Shown: piece after piece, positions 22,999-33,783 of the stretch
Numbering within the stretch: the first letter of the stretch is position 1
Layout: each line of letters begins with the position of its first letter
Made by a program: the position numbers and the translations under genes
Notes under the pieces: generated by a model
Databases searched by the model: none
What the model was told of the DNA's origin: nothing
Seen by the model: the letters and a program-made list of their open reading frames with translations, nothing else
Assembly (NCBI GenBank): GCA_030686995.1
Contig: CM060696.1
Span: 113,847,949-113,911,948, forward strand
DNA from: Artemisia argyi
Lineage: Eukaryota > Streptophyta > Magnoliopsida > Asterales > Asteraceae
Reading direction: 5' to 3'
Length of the DNA: 64,000 bases

Positions 22999-23335
22999 AA
23001 AAGTGTAGACAAAATGCCTTTAGTCTAATACGTAAACACATAGATGCAACACCGGTTTATACTTTAAAAGGACCATGTACACGTAAAAATGGACTATGTT
23101 TTTAAATGTGGGTGACACTAACAATTTTAAAATAGTTTGAGCATATCATTTATACTAAATTAATATTAAATAAAATTGTAGGTAAGGGCATGTTGATAAC
23201 GCGAGGGTGCCTAAAGAAAGTGAAAACAAGATATGAAAATGACCGACTAACGCAAAACTAGCTTAAAAGCATATTTTGAGTGAAAAGTGTTATAAATATT
23301 ATCGGTCACTAACCTGAGCCTAGACGGTTGTTATA
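20862..23335 (-). repeat. 5' LTR of the Tekay element
   Basis: 2474 bp, matching 8073-10529 throughout. It is longer because of a small insertion near 22706 (TACTCCG), a TA array of 84 bases at 22911-22994 and other small indels. The outer end (23335) abuts the target duplication ATATC and the inner end abuts the primer site. Confidence 0.93.
22911..22994. repeat. (TA)n microsatellite in 5' LTR
   Basis: 84 bases of alternating A and T, the counterpart of 10111-10190. Confidence 0.95.
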
Positions 23336-23592
23336 ATATCGTACATGTAGTTGGTATATGAAAAAGAATACTGGCCACATGAAGAGTAATCCAGCTCGAT
23401 AGTTGACACATAATGGTTCGTACATTGTTTATGATAATATTAGGGTTAAGTTTATAACCGTGCTTCCTTTTTTGCCACTGGACCATCAATCACATTTGGG
23501 CTACTGTATGTGTAACAGGCAAAAAAAAAAAAAAAAACAAAGAAGCCCATACACCATAGACGACATCGTTTAACGTCCCTTTTAGTGTATAC

Positions 23593-24136
23593 CATAGCTG
23601 TTAAGATCTCGATCTGACTCTTAAGATCTTCCGATCTTACGATCCCGTTAAGAAAAAACGAGTCGATCCTTCGTAGGATCTTAAATAACATAGGATCTTA
23701 AGTATGATCTCGATCTTACCATAAGATCGTAAGATCTCGATCCGATTCGATCCTACTCCCCTTAATTTAACTAACTAATAAACTATAAATGAATGAATTT
23801 TGTTAAATTAAAATAATATAGCAAGCGTTAATTACTGTAAATGTCTAATAAGATCAAGATATATAGATTTTTTGATTAAAAGATTCAGCGTCTTTAATTA
23901 ACGATTAGATATTTTTGTATTTTAGAGTATTACGCGCGCATTCTCATATTACTATAACTTTCAGAACTCTTTTTTCTTCTATAATTTGTTATACAATCAT
24001 CTTTGAATACGAATTACTAGAAAAATAAGATTTTTAGACATTTAAGTAGGATCGAAGGATCTCGATCCGATCCTACGATCTCGATCTTGCAAAGACAAAA
24101 ACGATCTCACGTGGGATCGCGATATTGACAGCCCTG
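23593..24136. mobile_element. GATC-rich hAT-like MITE
   Basis: The 544 bp unit begins CATAGCTGTTAAGATCTCGATC and ends with the near complement (GATCGCGATATTGACAGCCCTG). It is flanked by GTGTATAC (23585-23592) and GTATATAC (24137-24144), an 8-base duplication with one mismatch. The subterminal regions are packed with GATC, in forms such as 'aagatct', 'cgatctt' and 'ggatcg'. CA ends plus 8 bases suggest the hAT superfamily. There is no coding capacity. Confidence 0.65.
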
Positions 24137-24144
24137 GTATATAC

Positions 24145-25121
24145 TATATTAATTATAGCCACGTACATGCGATCCAGTCTTGTATAAGGAGCGACCAATG
24201 TCTCTATTGCTAGTCCTTGTGATAGTCTACAACCATGAGCAATATCTATTGCGTCACAACGTAATACTATGATGCGTATTAGACAATGTCTCTATTGCGT
24301 TATTTTTTTCATCTTAAATTAACTAAGATCACGGTTTTATGTACATATGTTCAGTGTTATATCAAAGGATTTTGATTTGCGACATTAATATAACAGCTAA
24401 AATAAGTTATCTGACATGCATCTTGGTGTTCTTGTATATAAAAGGCTTATACAATTTAGGTCACCAATATTCTTGGATCAATTACAGCAGAGAACTCAAG
24501 ATTACCAAGATGTATAAACGAAGGTGACCTGCTATACGGAAAAGAACAGAAAAGCAGGATTACGTGTAACGGCAAAGTAGACAGTGTTATATACACATGT
24601 AAAGATGGAGGTATGATCACCCGGTGAAAAAAGAAGACACGAGAGTATAAGACTAACAATGTGAAAAACCAAACCTTGTTCGAAACAAACAAAACATAAC
24701 ACTAACACAATACTATACGCATATGACTTCTTTCTTTTCATACAAATTACCGACTTAACCGGAAACAAACAAACACATAAGACCTTTTCATTCCCTACCT
24801 TCGTAAAGCATCTATAGGTTAGGAATATAACATGTTGCTTGTGACAATATATATAATATGCACAAACACGTACAAAATGCACTAAGGAAGGAATCTGTGA
24901 CTTACCTGTTATATCTGGCTGCGCCTTTAAGAATCTTATTAATAAACATATGGGCAATCAAGATAACAATATAGTAACGGTTAATCAAACAATAGCTACA
25001 TATCAATTGCCAGCCAAACATATTATAATAGGATGGAACTTGTACGTTTGTTTTATCATGGCTTTATTTAAGTATATTTTACTTATTTTAAGTTTCATTA
25101 ATCATGCCCAAAACAAGCCAA
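24145..25121. other. Intergenic, no gene recognised
   Basis: AT-rich. Two overlapping minus-strand open frames (24456-24957) show Cys/Phe/Leu-rich low-complexity translations without a recognisable domain, so I do not call them genes. A TATATAAA string at 24434 has no associated frame. Confidence 0.5.
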
Positions 25122-25322
25122 CTATATAAAGGGATGAAGGACCACTTCTCTAGGTCACATTTGTGATTGTTAAACAAGCTTGAAACAAAGAAACAAGCAG
25201 GCGTGATATTCGTGTGGCTCCTCGGTTTGCTTCGCTTTTCTAAGCAGTAGATGAGCCGAACCAATATCACTCTTGCATTTTTCTTTGCCCAATTTTGAAG
25301 ATGGCATTGCAGTTGACTCCAG
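25122..25322 (+). other. Possible promoter and short first exon of a gene or captured gene fragment
   Basis: TATATAAA at 25123-25130 is followed, 171 bases later, by ATG at 25301 (MALQLTP) and a good splice-donor string CAG-GTATGC at 25321-25327. No following exon is recognised, and an inverted-repeat element begins about 115 bases downstream in what would be intron 1. It may be a captured 5' gene end or chance. Confidence 0.25.
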
Positions 25323-25439
25323 GTATGCATTGACTTTATTCTTTTATATGATGGAAAATTGAACACATCAAACTAGCATCCTCCTTTGTAACACTTTTAT
25401 CTACGGTTTCTAAAACTAAAAAATAAGTACGTAGTTACT

Positions 25440-26116
25440 CAAGGATGTTAAGATTGAAATCCTACCAAAAATCATATTTGTCATTTTTGTCTTGCGATTA
25501 GGCGTTGATAGATCATAACATTATACACTTACACATATCTATTGGGTATCAAACACAAATTCTTAAGATAGTCTAAGAAAAAATTTGACAATTAAACATC
25601 CTTATAATAGAAATAGTGAAATACATTTAATTTGTTCAAGTTTTCATGGCTATATAAACAATTTAGTGAGATAGGAAAAAGAAAACATGAGTCGTAAATA
25701 TGCAAAAAAATCTAAACATACAAAGTTAATCTATTTCAAATGTTTCGGTAACTTCATTTCCCACACCCAAATAAAATTTTGATTCACTTTTAGAGTCTTC
25801 ATCACGGCTTTGTATAGTAGAAAAACATACATCTTGTAAAAGATTTTAGAACCAAAATATAATAATAAAGGGTAAGATAATAGCAATGAAGGAAAAATAC
25901 AAGTCTTATATAAAGTTTTGAGATAAAATAACAAGATAACTCGTCAAATTCCTAAGATTGGATCGAGATCAGATCCTACGATCTTACGGACGATCTCACA
26001 ATCTTATGTGCGATCTTGCAACCAACGTGATCTTAGAACGATTTTGCTAGTTTTTTGTTGATGGGATCGGAGGATCATACGATCATACGATCTAACTCGC
26101 GATCTTAACACCGTTG
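25440..26116. mobile_element. Second GATC-rich inverted-repeat element
   Basis: Left end CAAGGATGTTAAGATTGAAATC and right end (complement) CAACGGTGTTAAGATCGCGAG resemble each other and the ends of the element at 23593. The right subterminal 150 bases are GATC-rich. No clear target duplication is seen, so the ends are approximate. Confidence 0.45.
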
Positions 26117-26759
26117 GTTTACCTATATGATGACTACTCGAATATCGTCTCAATATTGTTGATGAGACAAGAACCAAACCATATAACTTTTTGAAACATA
26201 AGAGAATGTGATATTGTACAGAGAAAATGTCTCCTTATAATCAATTCCTTCCTTTTGGCTATACTCTTTTCTACTAATCTAGCTTTAAACCTTTCAACCT
26301 CAGCATTATACTAATACTTAATTAACTTTGAAAATCCACTTACAGACGATTTTGGCAACACAAAGAACAAACCCTAAACCGGCGATTCGACGTGATCTAA
26401 CATCTCTATATCGATTTTCCTAATCCTTGATCGTCTTCTCACTATTTTTTAAACATATTAGCTAGTTTGATTTCGTTCTTTATTATTAGTTTGCGATTAG
26501 GTTCTAAAAAACTGTTTTAGGGTTTCATTTTCTATTTAATCGCTAGGTTTTTCACACGCATTTATTATTCAGTCTTGTGCATTTATTAGTCATTATCGAT
26601 GATGTCAGAGATCATGTGCTTTACTGTCCAGATCCTAGCCATCTAGGGTTTTCTATTTGCTAAAGTTTTGAATGTTAATTCTGGATCATTTGTTTTCTGG
26701 TTTCTGATTAGGGTTCTGTAATGACTGGTTTTAGCTGTGTGGGGGTTGTATGATCTAAT
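26117..26759. other. Intergenic, possible 5' UTR of a LINE-like remnant
   Basis: No gene. Repeated 'ctaatcc', 'gattagg' and 'tagggttt' phrases resemble a plant 5' leader. Confidence 0.3.
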
Positions 26760-26933
26760 ATGGAGAAAGGGTTTCTGAGTCCTAAAGGGAGAAGGGGCAG
26801 TAAGGGTGTACAAGAGAAGGAAAGCTCCTTAGTTCATGATCCTTCTAAGGCAAATAATAGTGGTAATACTGATTCTGGTACTTCAACGAATGTGAACAAG
26901 AACATAGAGTTTAATGTTGTTAATGATCCTTAG
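26760..26933 (+). pseudogene. Short frame resembling the start of a plant LINE ORF1
   Basis: 57 codons beginning MEKGFLSPKGRRGSKGVQEK and ending at TAG; decayed frames continue to about 27280 with a similar Asn/Thr/Val-rich character. I recall similar N-termini on LINE-type ORF1 proteins of Asteraceae, but no RNA-binding or reverse-transcriptase domain is visible, so the assignment is weak. It may be a 5' fragment of a dead element. Confidence 0.3.
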
Positions 26934-27404
26934 GTGAATCTGTCGGATAAGTGAAATGGAACACTGAATGTTTGAATTTTTTGAATGTTGGAAGTGTTGT
27001 TTTGGTGAAGAACATTCTTCTACTTTAACTAATGTATCAGATGTTCATACAAGACCTGTTTCAAATAATAATACCAAGGAACCTGTGGTGAACATGGTGG
27101 AATCTTCAAATGGACATGTTTTGAATGATAATACTGAAAGGATTGTGTGCAAACAAAACAACGTCTTTCACACCTTCCTTCAAATAAAAGTCAAAGTATC
27201 ACACCGGCGCACACTAAATGGGGCAGTACAAATGAAAATAAGAAATGAGTTACGTAATGAAATGAAATTGTTGAGGAAATGAAAAATACGACGTTATTTT
27301 GATTAAGGGAATAAACGGTTAATAACCAAAGTCTAATATTTATCCTAGATAAATATTAGGAGGGTAAAATGACAAAATAATAAAAAAACAACCCTTAAAG
27401 GTGT

Positions 27405-27480
27405 TTGGTCAGCTGGACCTAACCCCCCCCCCCAAGGGGGTGTTTGGTCGGTTTGATCGAAAACCCCACAAGGGGGTGTT
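27405..27480. repeat. Short C/G-tract repeat
   Basis: A run of C (about 27422-27433) is followed by two copies of CAAGGGGGTGTTTG about 45 bases apart. Simple local duplication. Confidence 0.5.
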
Positions 27481-27813
27481 TGTGTTTTTGTCTAACTTGA
27501 ATTACTTGGTCTCTAAGTGATTCTAGAACTCTCCTAAGACCCCTATATATACAAAGGGTCTCAAGAGGGTTTCACACATATCTCATAACTCCTCAAAGAT
27601 CCCTAAATTTCTCTCACTCAGTTTGCGAACCAACGAACACCAAAAAGGGTGTCGAACACCCTAAGTCGACTTGTGTCAACTCTCTAGTCGACTCAAGAAC
27701 CGAAACCCGAAGGGTTTCTAACCCTTTGGTCGATCGCAAGGTTTCACACGATTAGGGTTTTCCCAAAACCCTAATCGACACTCTCTTGATTCCTAAGATC
27801 AAATTAGGGTTTT

Positions 27814-27856
27814 GATAACGCTCCTTTTATACATATTTCTATATATGAGCGTTATC
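27814..27856. other. Inverted repeat at the start of the probable LTR
   Basis: GATAACGCTC (27814-27823) and GAGCGTTATC (27847-27856) are perfect 10-base arms around a 23-base AT-rich spacer. Confidence 0.65.
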
Positions 27857-28331
27857 TATGCTTTTATGCTTAAATATTAATGATTTATATGAACTTTCGA
27901 TACTTAATAGACTATATATGATAATGTAGGTTCATGGTATGTATCGTGGAAGAAACGGAAGTAAAGATAAAGATTTGGAGCTTAAACGAAGAAACAAACT
28001 AAGTAAAAGATCTCCCGACACCTGTCCACTGTTTTGGCCATATCTGGAGCATATGGACTCCGTTTTACATCCCGTTCACGGCCATGGAAAGCTAAGAGAA
28101 TTATCTACAACTTTGGTTTGGAGTCAATAGGTGAAAAAGCCCCGTAATCTGCGTACTTTATAAAAAGATCGGCGTACTTTTCACCAGCGGGAAAATTCTT
28201 TAAAGCCAAGAAGTACGGCGGTTTTCCATAAATATTGGGCGTACTTTTGGGTCTGATACTCACATTTAAGTCAGAATTTACTCCAAAACCGATCATGTAC
28301 CCCTTGCCTTCGTCCCCAAGTGTTACTAATC

Positions 28332-28340
28332 CTATAAATA
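28332..28340 (+). promoter_or_regulatory. TATA box of the probable LTR
   Basis: CTATAAATA followed by CTCCC, about 520 bases from the proposed LTR start. Confidence 0.45.
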
Positions 28341-29463
28341 CTCCCAGTGGGCTCCAGGAAACACCATCTCTTACATCTCTCAATACTCTAACATATACAT
28401 CAATCGGAGAGGAGGGGAACTAGGTGAGGATCCTTGGATCCTATGATCCGAATGCTCCTCTGTCTCGCCATACCATCACCACCACTCTAAACCACAACCC
28501 ACCACTGGTCTACCACCACTTACAGGTCCTAAAACACCAATCTTATTGACCCTAAACATACTACACTTGATACTTAAACGGATTCACTCCAAATCCTTAT
28601 AAGTCCTACCATAAACCTGGTTACTAAACATACCATTTGGTGACTTGTTTGCTGATTTCCAGGAGTAAGTAACATGTCTCAGGGTCATCTCAGAAGCATG
28701 GGTTCATGGTCAGATAGGGGTTCGTTGGGTTGTTGGATTATCGCTTGTTTTGTTGGAAACTATGATTTTGGTTCATTGTTCTCATAATACCTTTTAAACG
28801 AATTTGGTACTTTTCTTTACTCATCATAATGAATATAAGTTCTGAGTTTGATATGCTTTGTGATCTCTTACTTGTTTGTCACCTTGCTTTGCTTTACACA
28901 CATGTTTCCGCCATTTGATATGTGACAATCAAATTGGTTTTGCTCTTGATAAACAATCTGTTAATTGCTACAAATCATGCGGAATGACCTGGACTTACTT
29001 TAGACTATATTACACTTGAAAGGGTACACTGCCCGTGTTGTGTCTTTAGTTGATTAACCGGTATTTCTAGCATTATAAATTTAAAGCTTTTGACACGCAT
29101 TAGGTTTTTACCCAAGTTTGTACTCGCCTAGCTTGTAATAGGTTTGTAGCCCTAGTCCTAGTTGTGCAGTACCAGTGGATACCTCATGCATCCCTGGTGG
29201 GGATATTCTCAAGATACCCGAATCAAGGACGTGAAGGATAAAGAAGAGCAAAGAACATGTGTCGTCCAACTGAATCAAGTAAAGAAGCTTACTGCTAGCA
29301 GGAATAACATGTAAGTTTTCTTAACACCATTCTTATGTGTTAAACGTAGGCTATATCACTGTTTAGAAGTCTTGTACACAAGGGGTTTGGTCTACAGAGT
29401 TTTCTATGTTTATTTTCTGTTGTGCATGTTTCAGTTGTGCAAACGACCACCAGAACCCTACAA

Positions 29464-29475
29464 TAGTATCAGAGC
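29464..29475 (+). promoter_or_regulatory. Primer binding site, Met-tRNA type, of the copia-like element
   Basis: TAGTATCAGAGC differs by one base from the initiator-Met primer site and lies one base after the LTR terminus CCCTACA. Confidence 0.65.
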
Positions 29476-31724
29476 CACTCTATACATATATAACCTAGTT
29501 AAGGTACTTAAAAATTGCCTATAATGTCATAAAAATCAAAACTTGATTTTAGTTATGCTAGGTTTTGGTTGATTTTTGCTTTAGGGTTTATTAGGATTTT
29601 TGATGATTATGGTAATTAGAGTTTTATCATCCTTATGTTTAATTAGGGTTTGTATTGTTTTTATCAATGTTCAAAATATTTGGGTCTTATGACCTTTGAA
29701 GGTGTCGGTCTAGGGTTGGGTTTATACCGTAATTTTCTCCCGTGATAAAAACATAAAACCTAATTAGTATTGCCATAATTGCAAAAAAAATATAGGGTTT
29801 CTTGATTTTTTTTCTTGTGTACAAGTTTTCTTGGTCATCTCATTATGATTTAGGGCTGTAGATATCTTTGGTAAGATGCAAATCTTTCAAAAGATATACT
29901 AAAACAAAGATTAAAACTTTTTCTTTCCAAACGGTGATGATAAAAGAAACAAGATTACTTAATTAACAAGAAAACTAATGTAAGATAACTCAAACCCTAG
30001 TGGGGTCTATTTTATGTATCCCAGCCAGATGGGATCATATAATTTGATAGAACAGAAATCGGAGTAACCAAAACCGACGATTTTCATAAACTAACAGTTT
30101 TTCAGTTTTGTACTATTTGGAATATCTGATTACCAAATATGGAAACTAGGGTTACAATTTTTTTTAAGCATAATTGGGTTTCAGTAAATTAATTTTTTTA
30201 TTAAAAATTCTATAATAAAAAATTTCATGATTGATGACTTAGGGTTTCTTGTTACCTAAGTCACATGCTTTTAAAAATCTAAAGGAAACCCTAATTAGGG
30301 TTTGTGAATTTTAAAAGACAAACCTTTCCTAAACTGACAATATGTAGCAATAAGGTAAGAACTTTCATTCCTGAAGAATGACAAGTGCGTTGAAACTCGC
30401 AGTTTGTATGTACTTAAGGATGAGCTATATATACGATGCATGTGTGTATATATTATGTCCTAACAAACCATAGCTTAAGTTATTTCACCTACAATTTATT
30501 AAGTACTTTCCTACTTTATAAATATTAATCATGCATGACACAAGCCTTGAGTCAAAGACCTAAAATGTAAATAGCGTGGTTGTGATGTAGTTTAAATAAA
30601 GTTTATATTTTTAACTGCTTTTGGGTTTAAAGGCGGGTAATTTTATTTGAAAAGTTAAACAGTATTTTAAACGAATAAAATACCAAAACTTAATCACACA
30701 AGAAGATATTTAAGAGTACATAAAACCAGAAGAGGTAGTGGAAGCACTAAGGAGTAGCATTCCACCAGGGTTAAGAGAATATCACCAGTAAAATACGGAA
30801 CTTAATTTTTCCTTCTAAAACTTGTGTCATACCCTTAAGTTGGACCCAAAGTTGATTCCCGAAGTGGCTCTCGGGAACAACATTAAATATTGGCTCTGCT
30901 GTGTCAAAGGTTTTTATTATTGTCTAATATGCATGTTAAAACGGATAAATAATATGTAAACCAATATTATTTATCGGACATAATAAAATGGAGCATCTCT
31001 GCTTAAGTCAAGAGAAACAGGTGTACTTAAGCACCATGTCTCTGACAACGAGTTCCCGTAATAAAATTGATTAAGTCTATGAATTTGTCAACCTATCCAA
31101 AAAGTCTTGAGAATTGTAAACCCGATTTTAGACATCTTTATTACAAAGTAATTTGTTTTAAAAAACTTAACAAAGCGTGGTATGAATTTATGCATAGTTC
31201 ATACATAAAATGAATTTCAGAATAAAATCGTTTTAATACCCTGGTCAAACTAATGGGTTTAAGGTATTTCCCAATGGTAATCTTAGACTAATTAGCCGTC
31301 CACTCTCTTAGCTCAGACCCTGCAAGCTGTTGATGCTAAAGCTCAGTGCTTGTGGGTACATGGCTGAAGCGGGAGAGGTAGTCATTGGATTCATTGGTTA
31401 CATGCTAAAGCAGAAGCCAATGAATTGCAATACCGTTGGTGCTTATGGTAGTCTATTGGCATTTCGCTAAAGTGGACCCATGGCTGCATGGAGAGACTAA
31501 GTACACCCAACTAGTGTTGGAGTCTCAGCCCTAGGAGTTGTCTCAGGGAGGCAATTGGTGTGGCAAAACATATACCTAAAAACTATCACAAGGTAGGTTA
31601 CGCTAAAGCGTGGTGCTTTGTGACAATATAATGTGGATCCTAATGTAATATGCGAAATGAAAGGGTTTAGTAGCTATTACGATAAAATGGTTGAATTCAC
31701 TAATTGTCTTGATTTTAACACTAG
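29476..31724 (+). other. Leader region of the copia-like element
   Basis: Non-coding and AT-rich up to about 31290. From 31320 to 31625 several GCTAAAG motifs occur, some lying between complementary arms (for example ATTCATTGG and CCAATGAAT at 31389-31430). No gene recognised. Confidence 0.45.
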
Positions 31725-32385
31725 ATGCATCATCGTACTGGTACCCATGAATGGGTGAATCCCTCTAGGCAGTATCGATACAATTTTATTAATAACGTAC
31801 CTGAAATGCCTTGTCACCCAATGAATCATGGTGAGTCATCTTATGCCCAACATAGTTGGAAACCCAAATCTCCTTGGGATATCCATCCAGAATCAAGGAA
31901 TGCTGAGATGTTTGCCCTAACGCATGAGATAGGAAATTATAACATGCGATTGGGTACATCTGTGAGGTTTCACTTCACTATGATGGAAGGATTTTTCAAT
32001 CGTCTATAGAAGATTGGTAATCCTATGAGTGAGGCATTTATGGTATTATGTATCATGCAGTCTTTACCAGCTGATTATGGTTTATACCTACTTAATTTCA
32101 TTGAGACTTGCGAGGAGCCTACACTGGTTCAGCTTTAAGAGCTGGTATGTAAAGCTGAGGATGACATAAGGGTCAAGTCTAACAATTTCAGAAAGTGTAA
32201 GGCTGAAGAGATGAATGATGTGTATGTTACAGGAAGGACTGAGGGGTTCTTCTTTGAACCAGTAACCAGAAAGAGAAGGGCAATTCCAATATATTATTAT
32301 TGATAAAAGCCTAGGCATAATAAAGAGAAATGTTTGAAGTATTTGCGCGACCAGAAGCTTGCAGCGGATATGAAAGGTATCTATA
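31725..32385 (+). pseudogene. Decayed Ty1/copia gag
   Basis: The first 94 codons end at a TAG, but the frame continues with typical UBN2-type copia Gag wording: KIGNPMSEAFMVLCIMQSLP, then a Thr-Leu-Val-Gln-Leu segment and a Lys/Glu-rich stretch. A degenerate CCHC knuckle follows (two stops, then KPRHNKEKCLKYL), in which the first cysteines are lost. At least four in-frame stops make it a pseudogene. Protease, integrase and RT are not found before the next insertion at 33784. Gag would have formed the particle. Confidence 0.7.
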
Positions 32386-33778
32386 TTTTAAAGATTGTTT
32401 TATTTATCCACCATTTTTGTAGCATGAAATTTACAAGAAAAGAAAGGTAATTGATGCGTTACTATTTTTTAATGTAGCGCTTCGAGAGGATGATGACACA
32501 CTTAGCATCCGTGATGTTAGCCGGGCATCATCAAGCGCTAAAGATGATGAGGTTGAGTCCTCATGGAGTGCGAAAACTATTTGCAGAAGATGACAACGGC
32601 GTTCGTGCATCGGATTTGGGATATAGGATTTAAAACATCTAAAGTTTATGTAATTTTAAAACTGGTTGTTGCCCGTTTTAGGGCTTGTTTTAAAATCTTT
32701 ATTTTTTTCCTATGTTTTTTTGTTCAAAACATTTAATATGAAATTTAACGTATATGGCGTTCTATGTTTCAAAACATTGTAACAATTAAGTTTTTGACAA
32801 ACTTAGATTTATTTCAAATAATGAATTTTGTGAATGTTAAACAATCTATCTGGTTTGGTCAAGTGATGATCATACTTAATGGGTTCCCCAGAAGTGGAAC
32901 TGGTGAAGTAAAAGAAATGTTTGTTAAAGCTTTTAAAGCTTAATAATAATGTACTTTGATGTAATCTATCTATGATAGAAGTTCAAAGGGGGCTTTGATG
33001 CAATCCATCTGAGATGGAGGTTCAAAGATAACAAGAAGTCTTTGATCTGGTAAATATATGGATGGATAGATTTGATCAAAGATAATAAGTCATGGTATGA
33101 TCAAAGATAATAAGTCATCAAAGCATCTAAAGATAATATATGGATGGATAGATTTGATCAAAGATAATAAGTCATGGTATGACTTAAGGAACATTTCTAC
33201 AAAGATGTTATAAAATAAATATGAGATACATGATACTTCAAGATGTTGCCTATATTCTCGAGTCTTGATGAAATCAATGCATGTACCCGACGTGCAATAC
33301 ATTCAAATACCATAAGTATTTGAAAGGTTAGATTTCTTGTAAAAGAGAAATACTTAAAAGATAGTATTTTCAGAAATCTAGAGATTTAGTAAAGCTCATA
33401 TACTACGGGGGTAGTATTTGAGTTCCGTAAATAAAACTCAAAAGGGCAAGTAAAAGGATGAGTTTGTAGATCAAGAGTGAAGTCTCGTATCTGCTTTGCA
33501 CAGTTCAAGTAAAGCTGAAAGATGCTTTATAGACAGAACAACTAACGGGGTTAGAACAAGTTAAACAATGATCAAAATTAGTGTGCTCAAGCCAAAGAGT
33601 CCTTCACCGGACTGAAAGAGGAGTTCAGCTCAAAGTTGAGCATCGGAAGTGAGTGAATGGTATAAATTAATTTTAGATCGTTTGGATGAAGAATTCAAAG
33701 CATGACAGGAATTGTGATCCTGCGTGATCTATGGGGAATTCCTTGTATTGTAAGATTGAATGGGAGGATGACAAGATC
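32386..33778 (+). other. Non-coding interior of the copia-like element
   Basis: No domain recognised. A 48-base direct duplication (33053-33100 and 33135-33182; 'atatggatggatagatttgat...') and repeated 'atctatgatagaagttcaaag' phrases (32955-33030) are present. The sequence apparently resumes at 43742 after the nested element. Confidence 0.45.
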
Positions 33779-33783
33779 ATTAC

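Larger units (their letters stand above)
8073..23335 (-). mobile_element. Tekay-clade chromovirus (Ty3/gypsy), 15.3 kb
   Basis: A complete but coding-defective LTR retrotransposon. LTRs at 8073-10529 and 20862-23335 are nearly identical by eye. ATATC flanks both sides (8068-8072 and 23336-23340). Minus-strand order is 5' LTR, PBS (20857-20846), extra frame (20433-19657), gag (19310-18143), protease/RT/RNaseH/integrase/chromodomain (13878-10567), purine tract, 3' LTR. A C-terminal chromodomain places it among chromoviruses, and the RT and chromodomain style fit Tekay/Del. An insertion (13879-18142) accounts for 4.26 kb of its length. Confidence 0.92.
27813..29462 (+). repeat. Probable 5' LTR of a Ty1/copia-like element
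   Basis: The right end (ACCCTACA at 29462) abuts a Met-type primer site, which fixes the 3' border of a plus-strand 5' LTR. The left end is set at TGATAACGCTCC by its LTR-like start and is uncertain. A TATA box (CTATAAATA, 28332-28340) separates a U3-like half from a CCACC-rich R region. No second copy is in the window, because the element's right part lies beyond or is lost. Confidence 0.45.

Noticed and set aside
24456..24957. Minus-strand frames of 78 and 141 codons
   Set aside because: Overlapping, Phe/Cys/Leu-rich translations of AT-rich DNA without domain, promoter or homologous wording.
27813..28440. Tat/Ogre-type LTR instead of copia
   Set aside because: The wording of the U3 half is reminiscent of Tat LTRs, but the primer site at 29464 and the copia-type gag at 31725 favour copia. 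Ownership of the left half remains open.
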